This document shows positions 55,038 to 63,504 of a stretch of DNA of 64,000 bases, one piece after another. The position numbers were made by a program, and so were the translations under genes. The stretch comes from Lewinella sp050633125 (GTDB lineage: Bacteria > Bacteroidota > Bacteroidia > Chitinophagales > Saprospiraceae), in the NCBI RefSeq assembly GCF_050633125.1, contig NZ_JBOEFX010000081.1, positions 1 to 64,000 on the forward strand, given 5' to 3'. Every line of letters starts with the position of its first letter. Position 1 is the stretch's first letter. Below the pieces are notes generated by a model, which was not told the origin of the DNA, did no database searches, and saw nothing but the letters and a program-made list of their open reading frames with translations.

Positions 55038-56099
55038 CTAAATCATTTCCCGATGCGTGCCTGCAATTTCCATTACCAAGTCGTCACCATACGCACCTGC
55101 AGGCGTTTGAAACCCAGGGTAAGCCTCGTCATTGAGCACCTTACGGGTAATTATTAAGCTACTGTGCGCGGTGAGCGTATAGCCTTCAGGACCAATAAAC
55201 CGTGCAGAAAGCGTATCTCCATTTTCGGCAGTAATTTGTCCCCAAACCAGGCTTCTTCCTTCTTCTCTTTCTTTATCGTTTGGGCCGGCAGGCCCTGCTT
55301 TTACTCTCCTGCGAGCAATATTTCGTACCCAGGATAATCGAAGAAGCCAAGCAATATAAGGCAGCCATTTAGTCGAGCGATGGGTTGCCGGAGAAACCTT
55401 TGTGTAGGTAATGATATTGGGAATTCCAGTCGTATAATAGGCAGTACTTACATCGCCCCAGGGAATAGACATCGCCAAGCGGGTGTAGTCCTCCAGAAAA
55501 GGAATATTCTTGGCAGCATGACCTAATGGAACGTCTATAATTCGGCCCTGTCGTCGCATTTTTCCGCTACTGCCAAGACCTTCAATCATCGTGTTGGCCG
55601 TTCCTCTGGATACACTACCACCCTGCATCGTGAAGGCCAGTTCCAGTTGTTCCGCTTCTGGCATTTTTTCTGCCAAAAACTTAGCCATACAATCCGTTGG
55701 TACCACATCAAAACCGACACCGGGCATCAACATTATTTCATTTTGCTCCGCAGCAGAACCATAGCGATGGGCCAACTCGAAAACATCAATTTCACCAGTA
55801 ATATCCAGGTAGTGTGTTTTTGTCTCAAGGCAAGCTTCAATCATCGGCACTGCCGTATGAACAAACGGCCCAGCGACATGCAAAACAACCGATACTTTCT
55901 GAAGCGCATGAATTAAGGCATGCGTATCTTCCAGGTCAAAAGCCAAATAATCATAACCTGTGGCATCGGCCATCTCTCGAAGTTTGTCCTCGTTACGGCC
56001 AGCAAGAATAGGCTGCAAGCCATACTGTTCTGCGTACTTCACTATTAATTGCCCGGTATAGCCATAGGCGCCGTAAAGTAAAAATGTACTGTCATCCAT
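55038..56099 (-). CDS. Saccharopine dehydrogenase-like NAD(P)-binding protein
   Basis: The 353-residue protein has an N-terminal Rossmann fold (FLLYGAYGYTGQLIVKYAEQYG, ILAGRNEDKL). AGPFVHTAVPMIEACLETKTHYLDITGEI follows, which is the hallmark of the saccharopine-dehydrogenase/trans-acting enoyl reductase group. The catalytic half includes MPGVGFDVVPTDCMAKFL and GSVSRGTANTMIEGLG. The bacterial family includes enoyl reductases for lipids but most members are uncharacterised. Lysine metabolism is unlikely at this length. It is encoded on the same strand as, and 69 bases from, the LuxE/PaaK-like gene, which would fit lipid metabolism. Confidence 0.78.
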   Translation of the reverse strand: MDDSTFLLYGAYGYTGQLIVKYAEQYGLQPILAGRNEDKLREMADATGYDYLAFDLEDTHALIHALQKVSVVLHVAGPFVHTAVPMIEACLETKTHYLDITGEIDVFELAHRYGSAAEQNEIMLMPGVGFDVVPTDCMAKFLAEKMPEAEQLELAFTMQGGSVSRGTANTMIEGLGSSGKMRRQGRIIDVPLGHAAKNIPFLEDYTRLAMSIPWGDVSTAYYTTGIPNIITYTKVSPATHRSTKWLPYIAWLLRLSWVRNIARRRVKAGPAGPNDKEREEGRSLVWGQITAENGDTLSARFIGPEGYTLTAHSSLIITRKVLNDEAYPGFQTPAGAYGDDLVMEIAGTHREMI

Positions 56100-56168
56100 A
56101 CTTGAAGATCCTGTTATTGTACTGAAGCTGTCTAAAGTTACACAAAATGATTCTCTGTTGGCCCTTAA

Positions 56169-57161
56169 TTAAATAACCATCAAGTTGCAGCCTCGAACAT
56201 CACTGGCGTCCAACCGGCCCAGTATTTCAAAACTGCCATCAGCGTGAACCTTGCCCAAATCTTCGGTAGCGATAAAACTGATGGTATCTAAATTAGCGAG
56301 ATCAATGATATTTAGCACCCCCGTCCGTTGCTCAGATTGCAATTGAAGAGGGTCGGTAATTTCACGAGCTAGCACACGCATTGTCGGGGCGGGCAGAAAC
56401 AAACCTTCTCCTTTGGAATATGCCTGAGAAAAAAGCTCTGTCATGCCGTATTCCGAATGAATGTTCTCTTGATGAAAAGCTAGTTTCAGTCGTTGGTGCA
56501 GTTCCGTTCTGGTTATTTCTTCCCGTCGGCCTTTCATTCCTCCTGTTTCCATGATGATCACATTGCCCAGGTCAATACTATTGGCTTCTGCCAGGTCTAA
56601 AAGCGCAAAACTGACGCCAAGCAAAAGTATTTTCGTCATCGGCTGCTCTTCTTGAATGCTTTGCAAGTGCTTAATCAACTCCTCCTGATTATAAAGATAG
56701 AAACCGCCGCGTGCTGATTGGGATTGCTCAATAAAATCTTGCGCCATGAGAATCAGGCTAGAACCTTGCCTTTCCAAATAGGAAGGCAAAAGTGCCAGTA
56801 TCACAAAATCTTTTAAATCACCATAGAAATATTCAAACCCTCGGCGTGCGTTTTCAAGATACCATTGGGTGTCTCGGACCAGGTGCTTGCTGGTAGCACT
56901 ACCCGTTGTGCCACTGCTGCTAAAAATTTGTTGTGCGGGCCACTGGCCAGACTGTAGTTCATATTCTTTAAACAACTGGATAGGCAAGAAGGGAATGTCT
57001 TCTATCCGTTGAATTTCAGCTTGATTTATTCCTAATAATTCCAGAAATTTCCGATAAACTGGGTTATTTTCGGCTTGGTAGCGAAAAACATCCAATGTTA
57101 AAGCTGTAAAATGCTGATCTTTAACTGTCTTAATGCGTTCTAATAACGAAGACCTCTGCAT
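56169..57161 (-). CDS. LuxE/PaaK-like acyl-adenylate-forming protein
   Basis: The 330-residue protein shows the adenylate-forming motif IFSSSGTTGSATSKH, with IPFLPIQLFKEYEL before it. It also has a late EYGMTELFSQAYSKG block and an FIATEDLGKV-to-LGRLDASDVRGCN C-terminus. This is the pattern of the acyl-protein synthetase LuxE/phenylacetate-CoA ligase-like family. It probably activates a fatty or aromatic acid. No reductase of the lux type is nearby. Its promoter has a clear TAnnTTTG element. Confidence 0.78.
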   Translation of the reverse strand: MQRSSLLERIKTVKDQHFTALTLDVFRYQAENNPVYRKFLELLGINQAEIQRIEDIPFLPIQLFKEYELQSGQWPAQQIFSSSGTTGSATSKHLVRDTQWYLENARRGFEYFYGDLKDFVILALLPSYLERQGSSLILMAQDFIEQSQSARGGFYLYNQEELIKHLQSIQEEQPMTKILLLGVSFALLDLAEANSIDLGNVIIMETGGMKGRREEITRTELHQRLKLAFHQENIHSEYGMTELFSQAYSKGEGLFLPAPTMRVLAREITDPLQLQSEQRTGVLNIIDLANLDTISFIATEDLGKVHADGSFEILGRLDASDVRGCNLMVI

Positions 57162-57183
57162 ATCCTAATTTAGATTAGAAGCG

Positions 57184-57191
57184 CAAAGATA
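57184..57191 (-). promoter_or_regulatory. Bacteroidota-type -7 element for the LuxE/PaaK-like gene
   Basis: TATCTTTG on the minus strand matches TAnnTTTG. The leader to the ATG at 57161 would be about 17 bases. Confidence 0.6.
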
Positions 57192-57218
57192 CGCGCCACA
57201 ATTATCAAAAACGAACAA

Positions 57219-57719
57219 ATGAAAGCTCTGCCAATTACGCTCTTTTGCCTCCTTTGCGGAATGTTAATTATTGCATGTGTCAATCCACCCGATTATCCAG
57301 ACACCCCTGTTATTGAATATTTAGGCACCAACAAAGCTCAAGTGCGCCAGGGCATTGCATCCCTACCCAATGACACCTTAAGTATTGTTTTTTCATTTAC
57401 CGACGGTGATGGTGATTTAAGTATCGAAGATTCTACGGATGTTTTTCTTTATGATAGTCGTTTCCCTAGTATTGCTACCCAATATAAGCTTCCCGCAATT
57501 CCTGAAGATGGTACCGGTAATGGTATTCGTGGAGAAATCACCATTAATATCCAAAGTGCAAATACAGGCATCTGTTGTATTGAAAATGGCTTCCCTTGCC
57601 CCAATAATCCGCAAAACGCTATTGATACTTTTTCTTACGAGATTCAAATCCGAGATCGCGCAGGCAATTTGAGTAACAAAATACGCACAGAGACGATTGA
57701 TATTATTTGTCGATTGTAA
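57219..57719 (+). CDS. Hypothetical lipoprotein, tandem copy 1
   Basis: The 166-residue protein has a lipoprotein leader with the modified cysteine in LIIACVNPP. A single beta-rich domain holds the acidic segment FSFTDGDGDLSIEDSTDVFL, a GICCIENGFPC cysteine cluster and a SYEIQIRDRAGNLSNKI end. The DGDGD pattern could bind calcium. Its neighbour 14 bases downstream encodes a close paralogue. Function unknown; probably exposed on the outer membrane. Confidence 0.7.
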   Translation: MKALPITLFCLLCGMLIIACVNPPDYPDTPVIEYLGTNKAQVRQGIASLPNDTLSIVFSFTDGDGDLSIEDSTDVFLYDSRFPSIATQYKLPAIPEDGTGNGIRGEITINIQSANTGICCIENGFPCPNNPQNAIDTFSYEIQIRDRAGNLSNKIRTETIDIICRL

Positions 57720-57733
57720 AACTTCCACAAGCA

Positions 57734-58225
57734 ATGAACTATCGTAATATTATCGGCTTGGTACTCGTATGTTGGGCCTTGATGTTCTCTTGCGTCCAAC
57801 CTCCTTCTTATCCAATAACTCCTGTTATTGAGTATTTAGGTGTTAATAAACTTGCGGTACTGCAAGAACCTTTAGGTCTTGATACATTGGAAATTTACTT
57901 CTCTTTTACGGATGGAGACGGCGATCTCAGTCTCGAAGATTCTACCGATGTTTTTTTGTTCGATAGTCGGATACCTGGTTTTACTCAGCAATACAAAATC
58001 CCAACAATTCCAGAGGAAGGTACCAGCAATGGCATCAGTGGTGAAATAACCATTCGTATTAAGAATGTGAACGGCGGTATTTGCTGCATCGAGAATGAAT
58101 TTCCTTGTTTTGGTATTCCCCTAAATCCTGTTGAGAACTTCTCCTATGAAATTCAAATCAGGGATCGCGCAGGAAATCTGAGTAATCGAATTAGTACCGA
58201 AACTATTCAGGTGATTTGTCAGTAA
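57734..58225 (+). CDS. Hypothetical lipoprotein, tandem copy 2
   Basis: The start at MNYRNIIGLVLVCWALMF gives 163 residues; an in-frame ATG at 57707 overlaps the upstream gene and is rejected. The lipidated cysteine is in LMFSCVQPP. It aligns without long gaps to the preceding protein: SYPITPVIEYLGVNK, FSFTDGDGDLSLEDSTDVFL, GICCIENEFPC and SYEIQIRDRAGNLSNRI. The C-terminal cysteine (VICQ) is also shared. Its stop overlaps the convergent hemF stop region by 7 bases. Confidence 0.7.
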   Translation: MNYRNIIGLVLVCWALMFSCVQPPSYPITPVIEYLGVNKLAVLQEPLGLDTLEIYFSFTDGDGDLSLEDSTDVFLFDSRIPGFTQQYKIPTIPEEGTSNGISGEITIRIKNVNGGICCIENEFPCFGIPLNPVENFSYEIQIRDRAGNLSNRISTETIQVICQ

Positions 58226-59133
58226 GTATTATCAGCCCAGTCAATTCCTTTGCGCAAATGTTCTTGGGTAAAAGCTTCTTTACTTCCAGCTTCTACTTGA
58301 TAATTGTATTCCCAGCCGGCCAGTGGAGGTAAGCTCATCAAGATGCTTTCTGTGCGGCCATCGGTTTCTAAACCAAACTTGGTGCCACGATCCCAAACGA
58401 GATTGAACTCAACGTAGCGGCCACGACGAATGCGCTGCCAATGGCTTTCATTCTCGGTAAAGGTTTCCCCTTGGTGGCGTTTCAATAACTCGATATAAGT
58501 TGGTGCAAAAGTATCACCGACCTTTTGCACAAATTGCCACAAGTCCTCTTTTGACAATTCAGCATCAGGCCCCAAGCGATCGAAGAAGATGCCCCCTACC
58601 CCACGCGTTTCCTTTCGATGCTTGAGATAAAAATAATCATCAGCCCACGTTTTGAAGCGGCTATAATAATCAGGATGAGCATCATCACAAACCGCCTTCA
58701 GTTGTTGATGAAACCAGGTAGCGTCTTCAGGAACCACATAATGAGGTGTGAGGTCGATCCCTCCACCAAACCACCAGCGGTCGTTATCCATCTCAAAATA
58801 ACGGACATTCATGTGGATAATGGGCACCCGCGGACTACGTGGATGCAAAACAATAGACACACCCGTAGCAAAGAATGGTCCTCCTTCACCCAGGTGTAAG
58901 GATTTAGCCGCAGCTGTAGACAACTCTCCATGTACCGCAGAGAAGTTAACGCCACCTTTCTCAAGGTGTTTGCCATGGATCACGCGACTGCGACCACCGC
59001 CGCCGCCAGGGCGCTCCCATCGATCTTCCTGAAATTCCCCTTCTCCGTCGGCTGCTTCCAAATCATTACATATACGATCTTGTAAAGACTGAAACCAGTG
59101 TGCTATCTGTTCTTTAGTCATGAAACCTTGCAT
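58219..59133 (-). CDS. hemF: Oxygen-dependent coproporphyrinogen III oxidase
   Basis: Oxidatively decarboxylates coproporphyrinogen III to protoporphyrinogen IX in heme synthesis, using oxygen. The 304-residue length is normal. Conserved blocks are GGGRSRVI, SIVLHPRSPRVPIIHMNVRYFE, WWFGGGIDLTPHYV, GVGGIFFDRL and RGRYVEFNLVWDRGTKFGLET, then GRTESILMSLPP. The start may be the ATG at 59133 or the one at 59121. The gene begins 3 bases after the stop of the ArsC/Spx-like gene, so the two form an operon. It implies aerobic heme synthesis. Confidence 0.96.
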   Translation of the reverse strand: MQGFMTKEQIAHWFQSLQDRICNDLEAADGEGEFQEDRWERPGGGGGRSRVIHGKHLEKGGVNFSAVHGELSTAAAKSLHLGEGGPFFATGVSIVLHPRSPRVPIIHMNVRYFEMDNDRWWFGGGIDLTPHYVVPEDATWFHQQLKAVCDDAHPDYYSRFKTWADDYFYLKHRKETRGVGGIFFDRLGPDAELSKEDLWQFVQKVGDTFAPTYIELLKRHQGETFTENESHWQRIRRGRYVEFNLVWDRGTKFGLETDGRTESILMSLPPLAGWEYNYQVEAGSKEAFTQEHLRKGIDWADNTY

Positions 59134-59136
59134 TTT

Positions 59137-59490
59137 TTATGCTTTCAATGCGGCTAATGCTCCTTCTACACTTTTCTTGCTACTACCGGTAAAAACCTGA
59201 TCGCCAATAACGACTACGGGCCGCTTCAGGAAGGTATATTCATCAAGAATAAGCTGGCGGTAATCTGCTTCAGAGAGCTCCTTATCGCCCAAGCCCATCG
59301 AACGATACTTCATCGCCCGGCGACTAAAGAGGCCTTCGTAGCTGCCTACCACTTCTTTTAATGCATCCAGCTGCTCGGCAGAAACATTATTGGTTTTAAT
59401 GTCTTGTAGTTCAAAGCCTTCTCCGCTGTTGAGCGCAGCAATCACTTTTTTGCAAGTCGTACACGTAGAAAGATGATATATCTTTGGCAT
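59137..59490 (-). CDS. ArsC/Spx family thioredoxin-like protein
   Basis: The 117-residue protein has the N-terminal CxxC site (C10, C13 in HLSTCTTCKKVIAAL). The family block FLKRPVVVIGDQVFTGSS has the conserved KRP that in ArsC helps bind the oxyanion. True arsenate reductases of this class usually lack the second cysteine, and Spx regulators keep the CxxC pair, so the exact role is open. The arsenic-reductase label should be treated with caution because no ars genes are nearby. It is co-transcribed with hemF. Confidence 0.82.
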   Translation of the reverse strand: MPKIYHLSTCTTCKKVIAALNSGEGFELQDIKTNNVSAEQLDALKEVVGSYEGLFSRRAMKYRSMGLGDKELSEADYRQLILDEYTFLKRPVVVIGDQVFTGSSKKSVEGALAALKA

Positions 59491-59515
59491 AATTATTTGT
59501 TCGTTAGCTTATTTG

Positions 59516-59523
59516 CAAAAGTA
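59516..59523 (-). promoter_or_regulatory. Bacteroidota-type -7 element for the ArsC/Spx-hemF operon
   Basis: TACTTTTG on the minus strand matches TAnnTTTG. The leader to the ATG at 59490 would be about 20 bases. Confidence 0.6.
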
Positions 59524-59634
59524 GTTTTTTTGCTACCGCTGTTTGTAAACTACAGGTCAGATTTAATGCGTGCTGGTAAATTACTTTAAGCTTGTTCGGG
59601 ATTTTTGCGACAAGCGCTTACCTTTAATACGCCC

Positions 59635-59642
59635 TACATTTG
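59635..59642 (+). promoter_or_regulatory. Bacteroidota-type -7 element for the nucleoside phosphorylase gene
   Basis: TACATTTG matches TAnnTTTG. The expected start of transcription near 59648 places the true start codon at 59660 rather than at the upstream ATG 59570. Confidence 0.6.
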
Positions 59643-59659
59643 AAACCAAATACAAATCA

Positions 59660-60550
59660 ATGAAAGATTTCCTCCCTCCCTCCGAATTGATCGTCAACCC
59701 CGATGGTAGTATTTACCACCTCAATCTTCGCCCTGAAGATGTTGGGGACTATATCATTACCGTCGGTGATCAAAACCGTGTCGCCAGAGTGAGCCAACAT
59801 TTTGATGAGGTTACGGTACGTAAGGAAAAGCGCGAATTTGTTACCCACACCGGGCGCTTGGGCAACAAGCGAATTACCGTCATCTCCACAGGTATCGGGC
59901 CCGATAACATTGACATTGTTCTTAATGAGCTTGATGCTTTGGTCAATATAGATTTTGAGGCCCGAAAGGAGAAAGCGATCAAGAAAAAGCTACCCATCAT
60001 CCGCATTGGCACCACCGGAGGTTTGCAACCAGAAAATGACGTTGATGACATCGTCTGCTCCAGTGCTGCCATGGGTTTTGACAACCTCATGAACTTCTAT
60101 GAGTGGCAGCCTTCTTCTGTAGAACAGCAACTGGAAAAGGATTGGCACCAATTCCTGGAAAGACATCATTACAAAGCTCCTATCCGCCCCTATTTTGTTG
60201 AAGGTTCGCAAAATTTACTCAGCCATATCGGAGCTGGTTATGCACAAGGTATTACGATTACAGCGCCAGGTTTTTACGGGCCACAGGGAAGAACACTACG
60301 TGCCACCACCAGACTTTCGCCAGCGATCTTTGATCACCTCCATGATTTCAGATTTGGCACTCAAAAAATCACCAACCTGGAGATGGAGACTTCGGCGCTT
60401 TATGGTTTAAGTCGAATCCTTGGTCATGAAGCACTTTCATGCAGTGTAATTTTAGCAAACAGATCGAAAAATACGTTTAGCACCAACCCCAAGGCTGCTG
60501 TTGACAACCTTATTATAGAGGTCTTGAAGCGTATTGCGGAGCTTGAATAA
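59660..60550 (+). CDS. Nucleoside phosphorylase (uridine phosphorylase-like)
   Basis: Cleaves a nucleoside with phosphate to base plus ribose 1-phosphate. The start at MKDFLPPSELIVNPDG gives 296 residues. The PNP/UDP superfamily is shown by YIITVGDQNRVARVSQHFD, ITVISTGIGPDNIDIVLNELDAL, IRIGTTGGLQ and the ribose-binding NLEMETSALYGLSRILGHEAL. The substrate is most likely uridine or a related pyrimidine nucleoside. The rlmI gene follows closely, but its own promoter overlaps the intergenic gap. Confidence 0.88.
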   Translation: MKDFLPPSELIVNPDGSIYHLNLRPEDVGDYIITVGDQNRVARVSQHFDEVTVRKEKREFVTHTGRLGNKRITVISTGIGPDNIDIVLNELDALVNIDFEARKEKAIKKKLPIIRIGTTGGLQPENDVDDIVCSSAAMGFDNLMNFYEWQPSSVEQQLEKDWHQFLERHHYKAPIRPYFVEGSQNLLSHIGAGYAQGITITAPGFYGPQGRTLRATTRLSPAIFDHLHDFRFGTQKITNLEMETSALYGLSRILGHEALSCSVILANRSKNTFSTNPKAAVDNLIIEVLKRIAELE

Positions 60551-60555
60551 AAATG

Positions 60556-60563
60556 TACCTTTG
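60556..60563 (+). promoter_or_regulatory. Bacteroidota-type -7 element for rlmI (possible leaderless mRNA)
   Basis: TACCTTTG matches TAnnTTTG and ends only 4 bases before the ATG at 60568. Transcription would begin at or near the start codon, so the mRNA may lack a leader. An in-frame ATG at 60553 lies inside the promoter and is rejected. Confidence 0.55.
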
Positions 60564-60567
60564 CGCG

Positions 60568-61749
60568 ATGGAAAAATATGTGAAGCTTAAGCCAAAGAAA
60601 GCCGTTTTTGTTCGTCGCCAGCATCCGTGGGTTTTCTCCGGTGCTATTGGCGAACAGGCCGATGGTCTAGAAGATGGAGACCGAGTCAGTGTACTTGACC
60701 CTGAAGGCAATTGCCTAGCCACGGGGCACTATCAAGAAGGTAGTATTCGCGTACGCTTGCTTCACCGCGGAGCAGAGGCTCCACCTGCTGACTTCTGGGA
60801 AACATCTTTGGCAAGAGCCTACGCGAGTAGACAAGTGATTCTTGGCGCACAAGCTGATCTTACCGACGCCTACCGTCTTGTTCACGGAGCTGGCGATCTC
60901 TTGCCTGGGCTCGTTATCGATATCTACAAGGACCTCGCAGTGGTACAATGCCATAGCATGGGCATGTACCGTGAGCGTCAGGATATTTCTGATGCTTTAC
61001 AAAAAGTATTAGGTGATCAAATCTCTTCCATTTACCTGAGGGCCCGAAAAACATTGCCTCAACGTTTTCAAGAAGAGGCGATCGATGGTTTTCTTATGGG
61101 CAATTCAGCGGAAGCTACCGTTAAAGAACTGGGGCATTCTTTCAAGATCAATGCCGCTACTGGTCAAAAAACAGGCTTTTTTCTCGATCAGCGAGACAAT
61201 CGCCAGCTATTGGCTTATTACGCCAAAGATAAAACAGTATTGAATACTTTCTGCTATACGGGTGGTTTTAGTATTTACGCCCTTAAGGCTGGGGCGACCC
61301 AAGTAGATAGTGTAGACGTGTCGGCAAAAGCCATGTTGCTTACTGAGGAAAATGTCACACTCAACGAATTGCCAACTGACCGGCATAACGCGATTACAAG
61401 TGATGTTTTGCAATTTTTGCGCAAGCAGGAGACACCTTATGATATTGTCGTGGTCGATCCACCTGCTTATGCCAAGAGTTTCAACAAAAGGCACCGTGCA
61501 GTACAGGGTTACAAACGTTTGAATACGGAAGCCATGCGTCTGGTTAAGCCCGGCGGACTGTTATTCACCTTCTCTTGCTCGCAGGTGGTTGACCGGCAGT
61601 TGTTTCAGGATACCATCGTCGCTGCTGGCTTAGAGGCAGGGCGTTCTGCAAGGGTTCTTCATCAAATGACACAAGCAGCCGATCACCCCGTAAATCTTTT
61701 CCATCCAGAAGGATCCTACCTAAAAGGCTTGGTTGTACAATTGGACTAG
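60568..61749 (+). CDS. rlmI: RlmI-type 23S rRNA (cytosine) methyltransferase
   Basis: Class I SAM-dependent enzyme that methylates a cytosine of 23S rRNA. The 393-residue protein has an N-terminal PUA domain (VKLKPKKAVFVRRQHPWVFSGAI), a central EEHI-like segment and the methyltransferase core. The core has NTFCYTGGFSIYALKAGA (SAM motif I), VDSVDVS, the catalytic-loop VVVDPPAYAKSF and FSCSQVVD with the conserved cysteine. The start codon is set by the promoter. The stop overlaps the convergent TPR gene by 4 bases. Confidence 0.9.
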   Translation: MEKYVKLKPKKAVFVRRQHPWVFSGAIGEQADGLEDGDRVSVLDPEGNCLATGHYQEGSIRVRLLHRGAEAPPADFWETSLARAYASRQVILGAQADLTDAYRLVHGAGDLLPGLVIDIYKDLAVVQCHSMGMYRERQDISDALQKVLGDQISSIYLRARKTLPQRFQEEAIDGFLMGNSAEATVKELGHSFKINAATGQKTGFFLDQRDNRQLLAYYAKDKTVLNTFCYTGGFSIYALKAGATQVDSVDVSAKAMLLTEENVTLNELPTDRHNAITSDVLQFLRKQETPYDIVVVDPPAYAKSFNKRHRAVQGYKRLNTEAMRLVKPGGLLFTFSCSQVVDRQLFQDTIVAAGLEAGRSARVLHQMTQAADHPVNLFHPEGSYLKGLVVQLD

Positions 61750-63440
61750 TTACTTAATTGCTGATCCACTTTTTCGTACCGAGCTAGTAATCGCTGAAAT
61801 TGTAACTGATCCTTAAGGTAATCATACGGCGCCATCGTATAATCGATATTCACGGGATTGAAACCCAAAGCGAGTCCTTTATCTAAATAATAGTAGCAGC
61901 TATCGGGTTGTCCTTTGAAAAAGTAGGTCTCTGCCAAAGTTGTATAGGGATACCCGACCATGGTGTCTATCTCAATAACCTTATTGATGAGTACCATAGC
62001 AGAATCATGTTCCTCCTGGTAATTAAAAATCATAGCCACTCGGTTTAATGAGCTCATCCTTTGGTAGCGTTTTACATTTCCCCAATGCGCCTTTCTGTAA
62101 ATATTGATGACATGATCATCTCTATTAAGCATCCCTGCAAAACCAATATTGGAGTTAATTGCTGCTACGTTACCAGGATCTAAGTCGAAAGCTTCCTTAA
62201 AGAAGTTAAGTGCTTTAGCCGTATCCTGTTCTGCAAAAGCAGTAACGCCTTTGATCAGGTACGAAAAAACATTTTCGCCAGGCCTTGAATAATAGTCGTC
62301 CAGGATTTTGGTTGCTGCTGCGAAATCTCCCTCCTGAAATACCATTTCTGCCCATGTAATAGCAGCCATGCTCTGTGCTTCTGGATCATCATGCTCACGC
62401 TCCATAAGGGCGGTATAGAGACTATCTACCTTGGTCAAGCCATGATAAGTATACAACATCCAAGCCAAGCTATTTTGCCTTTCAATATTTCCTGGGTCCA
62501 ACTCAACCGATCGCCGAAGGGCTGATATAGCTAGCTCTACACTATCTTGTTCCTGATATATATAGGCCAAATTGATGTGCGGCAAGGTAAAATCAGGTTT
62601 AAGCTCAATTGCTTTTTTGTATTTTTCAATAGCCCCATCAAGGTCATCTAACTCTCTGAGCATTGCTCCCCATCCCAAATACGCCCAGTGCGCTTCCGCA
62701 GGATTGGTCTGGAGAAGACGGCGAATCGTTTTGATCGCTTCGTCATATCTTTTTTCCTGCCTCAGTACCAATGCCAATCGATAAGGATCGGTGTGATAAA
62801 GAATACCTTCCGCTAAATCTTTGAATAGCAGGTCTAAAGCTTCCACCTCACTACCAGGATCTGCAAAGCGAACACTCGTAATTTTGGGGTACCCCGTCAT
62901 TCTGATTTGTGCCTCGTAGCGATTACCAATCTTGGTTATCTCACCATGCAGCGTCTTATTCTCTCGACCTAAAGCTTCGCGAATTTGAAAAGCCAAGGTC
63001 CGCAGAGATAAACCTACCCCCAATACCGAGAGGTCAATGTCTTGTTGGTTGCTTTTTAATTGAAGAGAATCCTCCTTGACGGAACCAGCCTGTTCCTTTA
63101 ACTCCTCTAGTTTTTCCTGTACTCTGACGGCCATTACCTGTCCATTGTAACCCTGTTCCTCTAATTGCTTAGGGACGCTAAACGCCTGGATAAAATAGCC
63201 CTGATCCTTGAATAAACGTAGGAAAAAAACGAGGAAAAGGATGACTAATAGTAATGTACCTAGTTTTAGAACGATAGAAACCAGGCCCTCAAGAAGCTTG
63301 GGAAACCACGCGAAACTAAGTAGATAACCCCACTTTAATTGCTTCACCGATTGCCAGGAGTTTTCCGAGATCGTTTTGGTTTTAGCAAGCGTCCCTTTGG
63401 CACTTACGCTTGTCCACCAAGCACGCATTCTTTTTAACAT
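61746..63440 (-). CDS. Membrane-anchored TPR protein
   Basis: The start at MLKRMRAWWTSVSAKG gives 564 residues; further upstream in-frame residues would run into the helicase gene. One membrane helix (about residues 55-75, LVSIVLKLGTLLLVILFLVFF) is followed by a region without known motif. A tetratricopeptide solenoid (about 230-545) has repeats such as AIEKYKKAIELKPDFTLPHINLAYIY and AISALRRSVELDPGNIERQNSLAWML. It is a likely scaffold for protein contacts on one face of the inner membrane. No enzymatic domain is seen. Confidence 0.75.
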   Translation of the reverse strand: MLKRMRAWWTSVSAKGTLAKTKTISENSWQSVKQLKWGYLLSFAWFPKLLEGLVSIVLKLGTLLLVILFLVFFLRLFKDQGYFIQAFSVPKQLEEQGYNGQVMAVRVQEKLEELKEQAGSVKEDSLQLKSNQQDIDLSVLGVGLSLRTLAFQIREALGRENKTLHGEITKIGNRYEAQIRMTGYPKITSVRFADPGSEVEALDLLFKDLAEGILYHTDPYRLALVLRQEKRYDEAIKTIRRLLQTNPAEAHWAYLGWGAMLRELDDLDGAIEKYKKAIELKPDFTLPHINLAYIYQEQDSVELAISALRRSVELDPGNIERQNSLAWMLYTYHGLTKVDSLYTALMEREHDDPEAQSMAAITWAEMVFQEGDFAAATKILDDYYSRPGENVFSYLIKGVTAFAEQDTAKALNFFKEAFDLDPGNVAAINSNIGFAGMLNRDDHVINIYRKAHWGNVKRYQRMSSLNRVAMIFNYQEEHDSAMVLINKVIEIDTMVGYPYTTLAETYFFKGQPDSCYYYLDKGLALGFNPVNIDYTMAPYDYLKDQLQFQRLLARYEKVDQQLSN

Positions 63441-63504
63441 CAGAAAAAAATTAAGGATTATTGCCAAACCAATAATACAGCTTTTGTATCGTCGCAACAA
63501 ATGA

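Noticed and set aside
59137..59490. Firm annotation as arsenate reductase
   Set aside because: The CxxC pair is more typical of Spx-like proteins and there is no arsenic-resistance gene nearby; only the broader family is assigned.
59570..59659. Longer N-terminus of the nucleoside phosphorylase
   Set aside because: The TACATTTG promoter lies inside it and the extra residues match no family member pattern.
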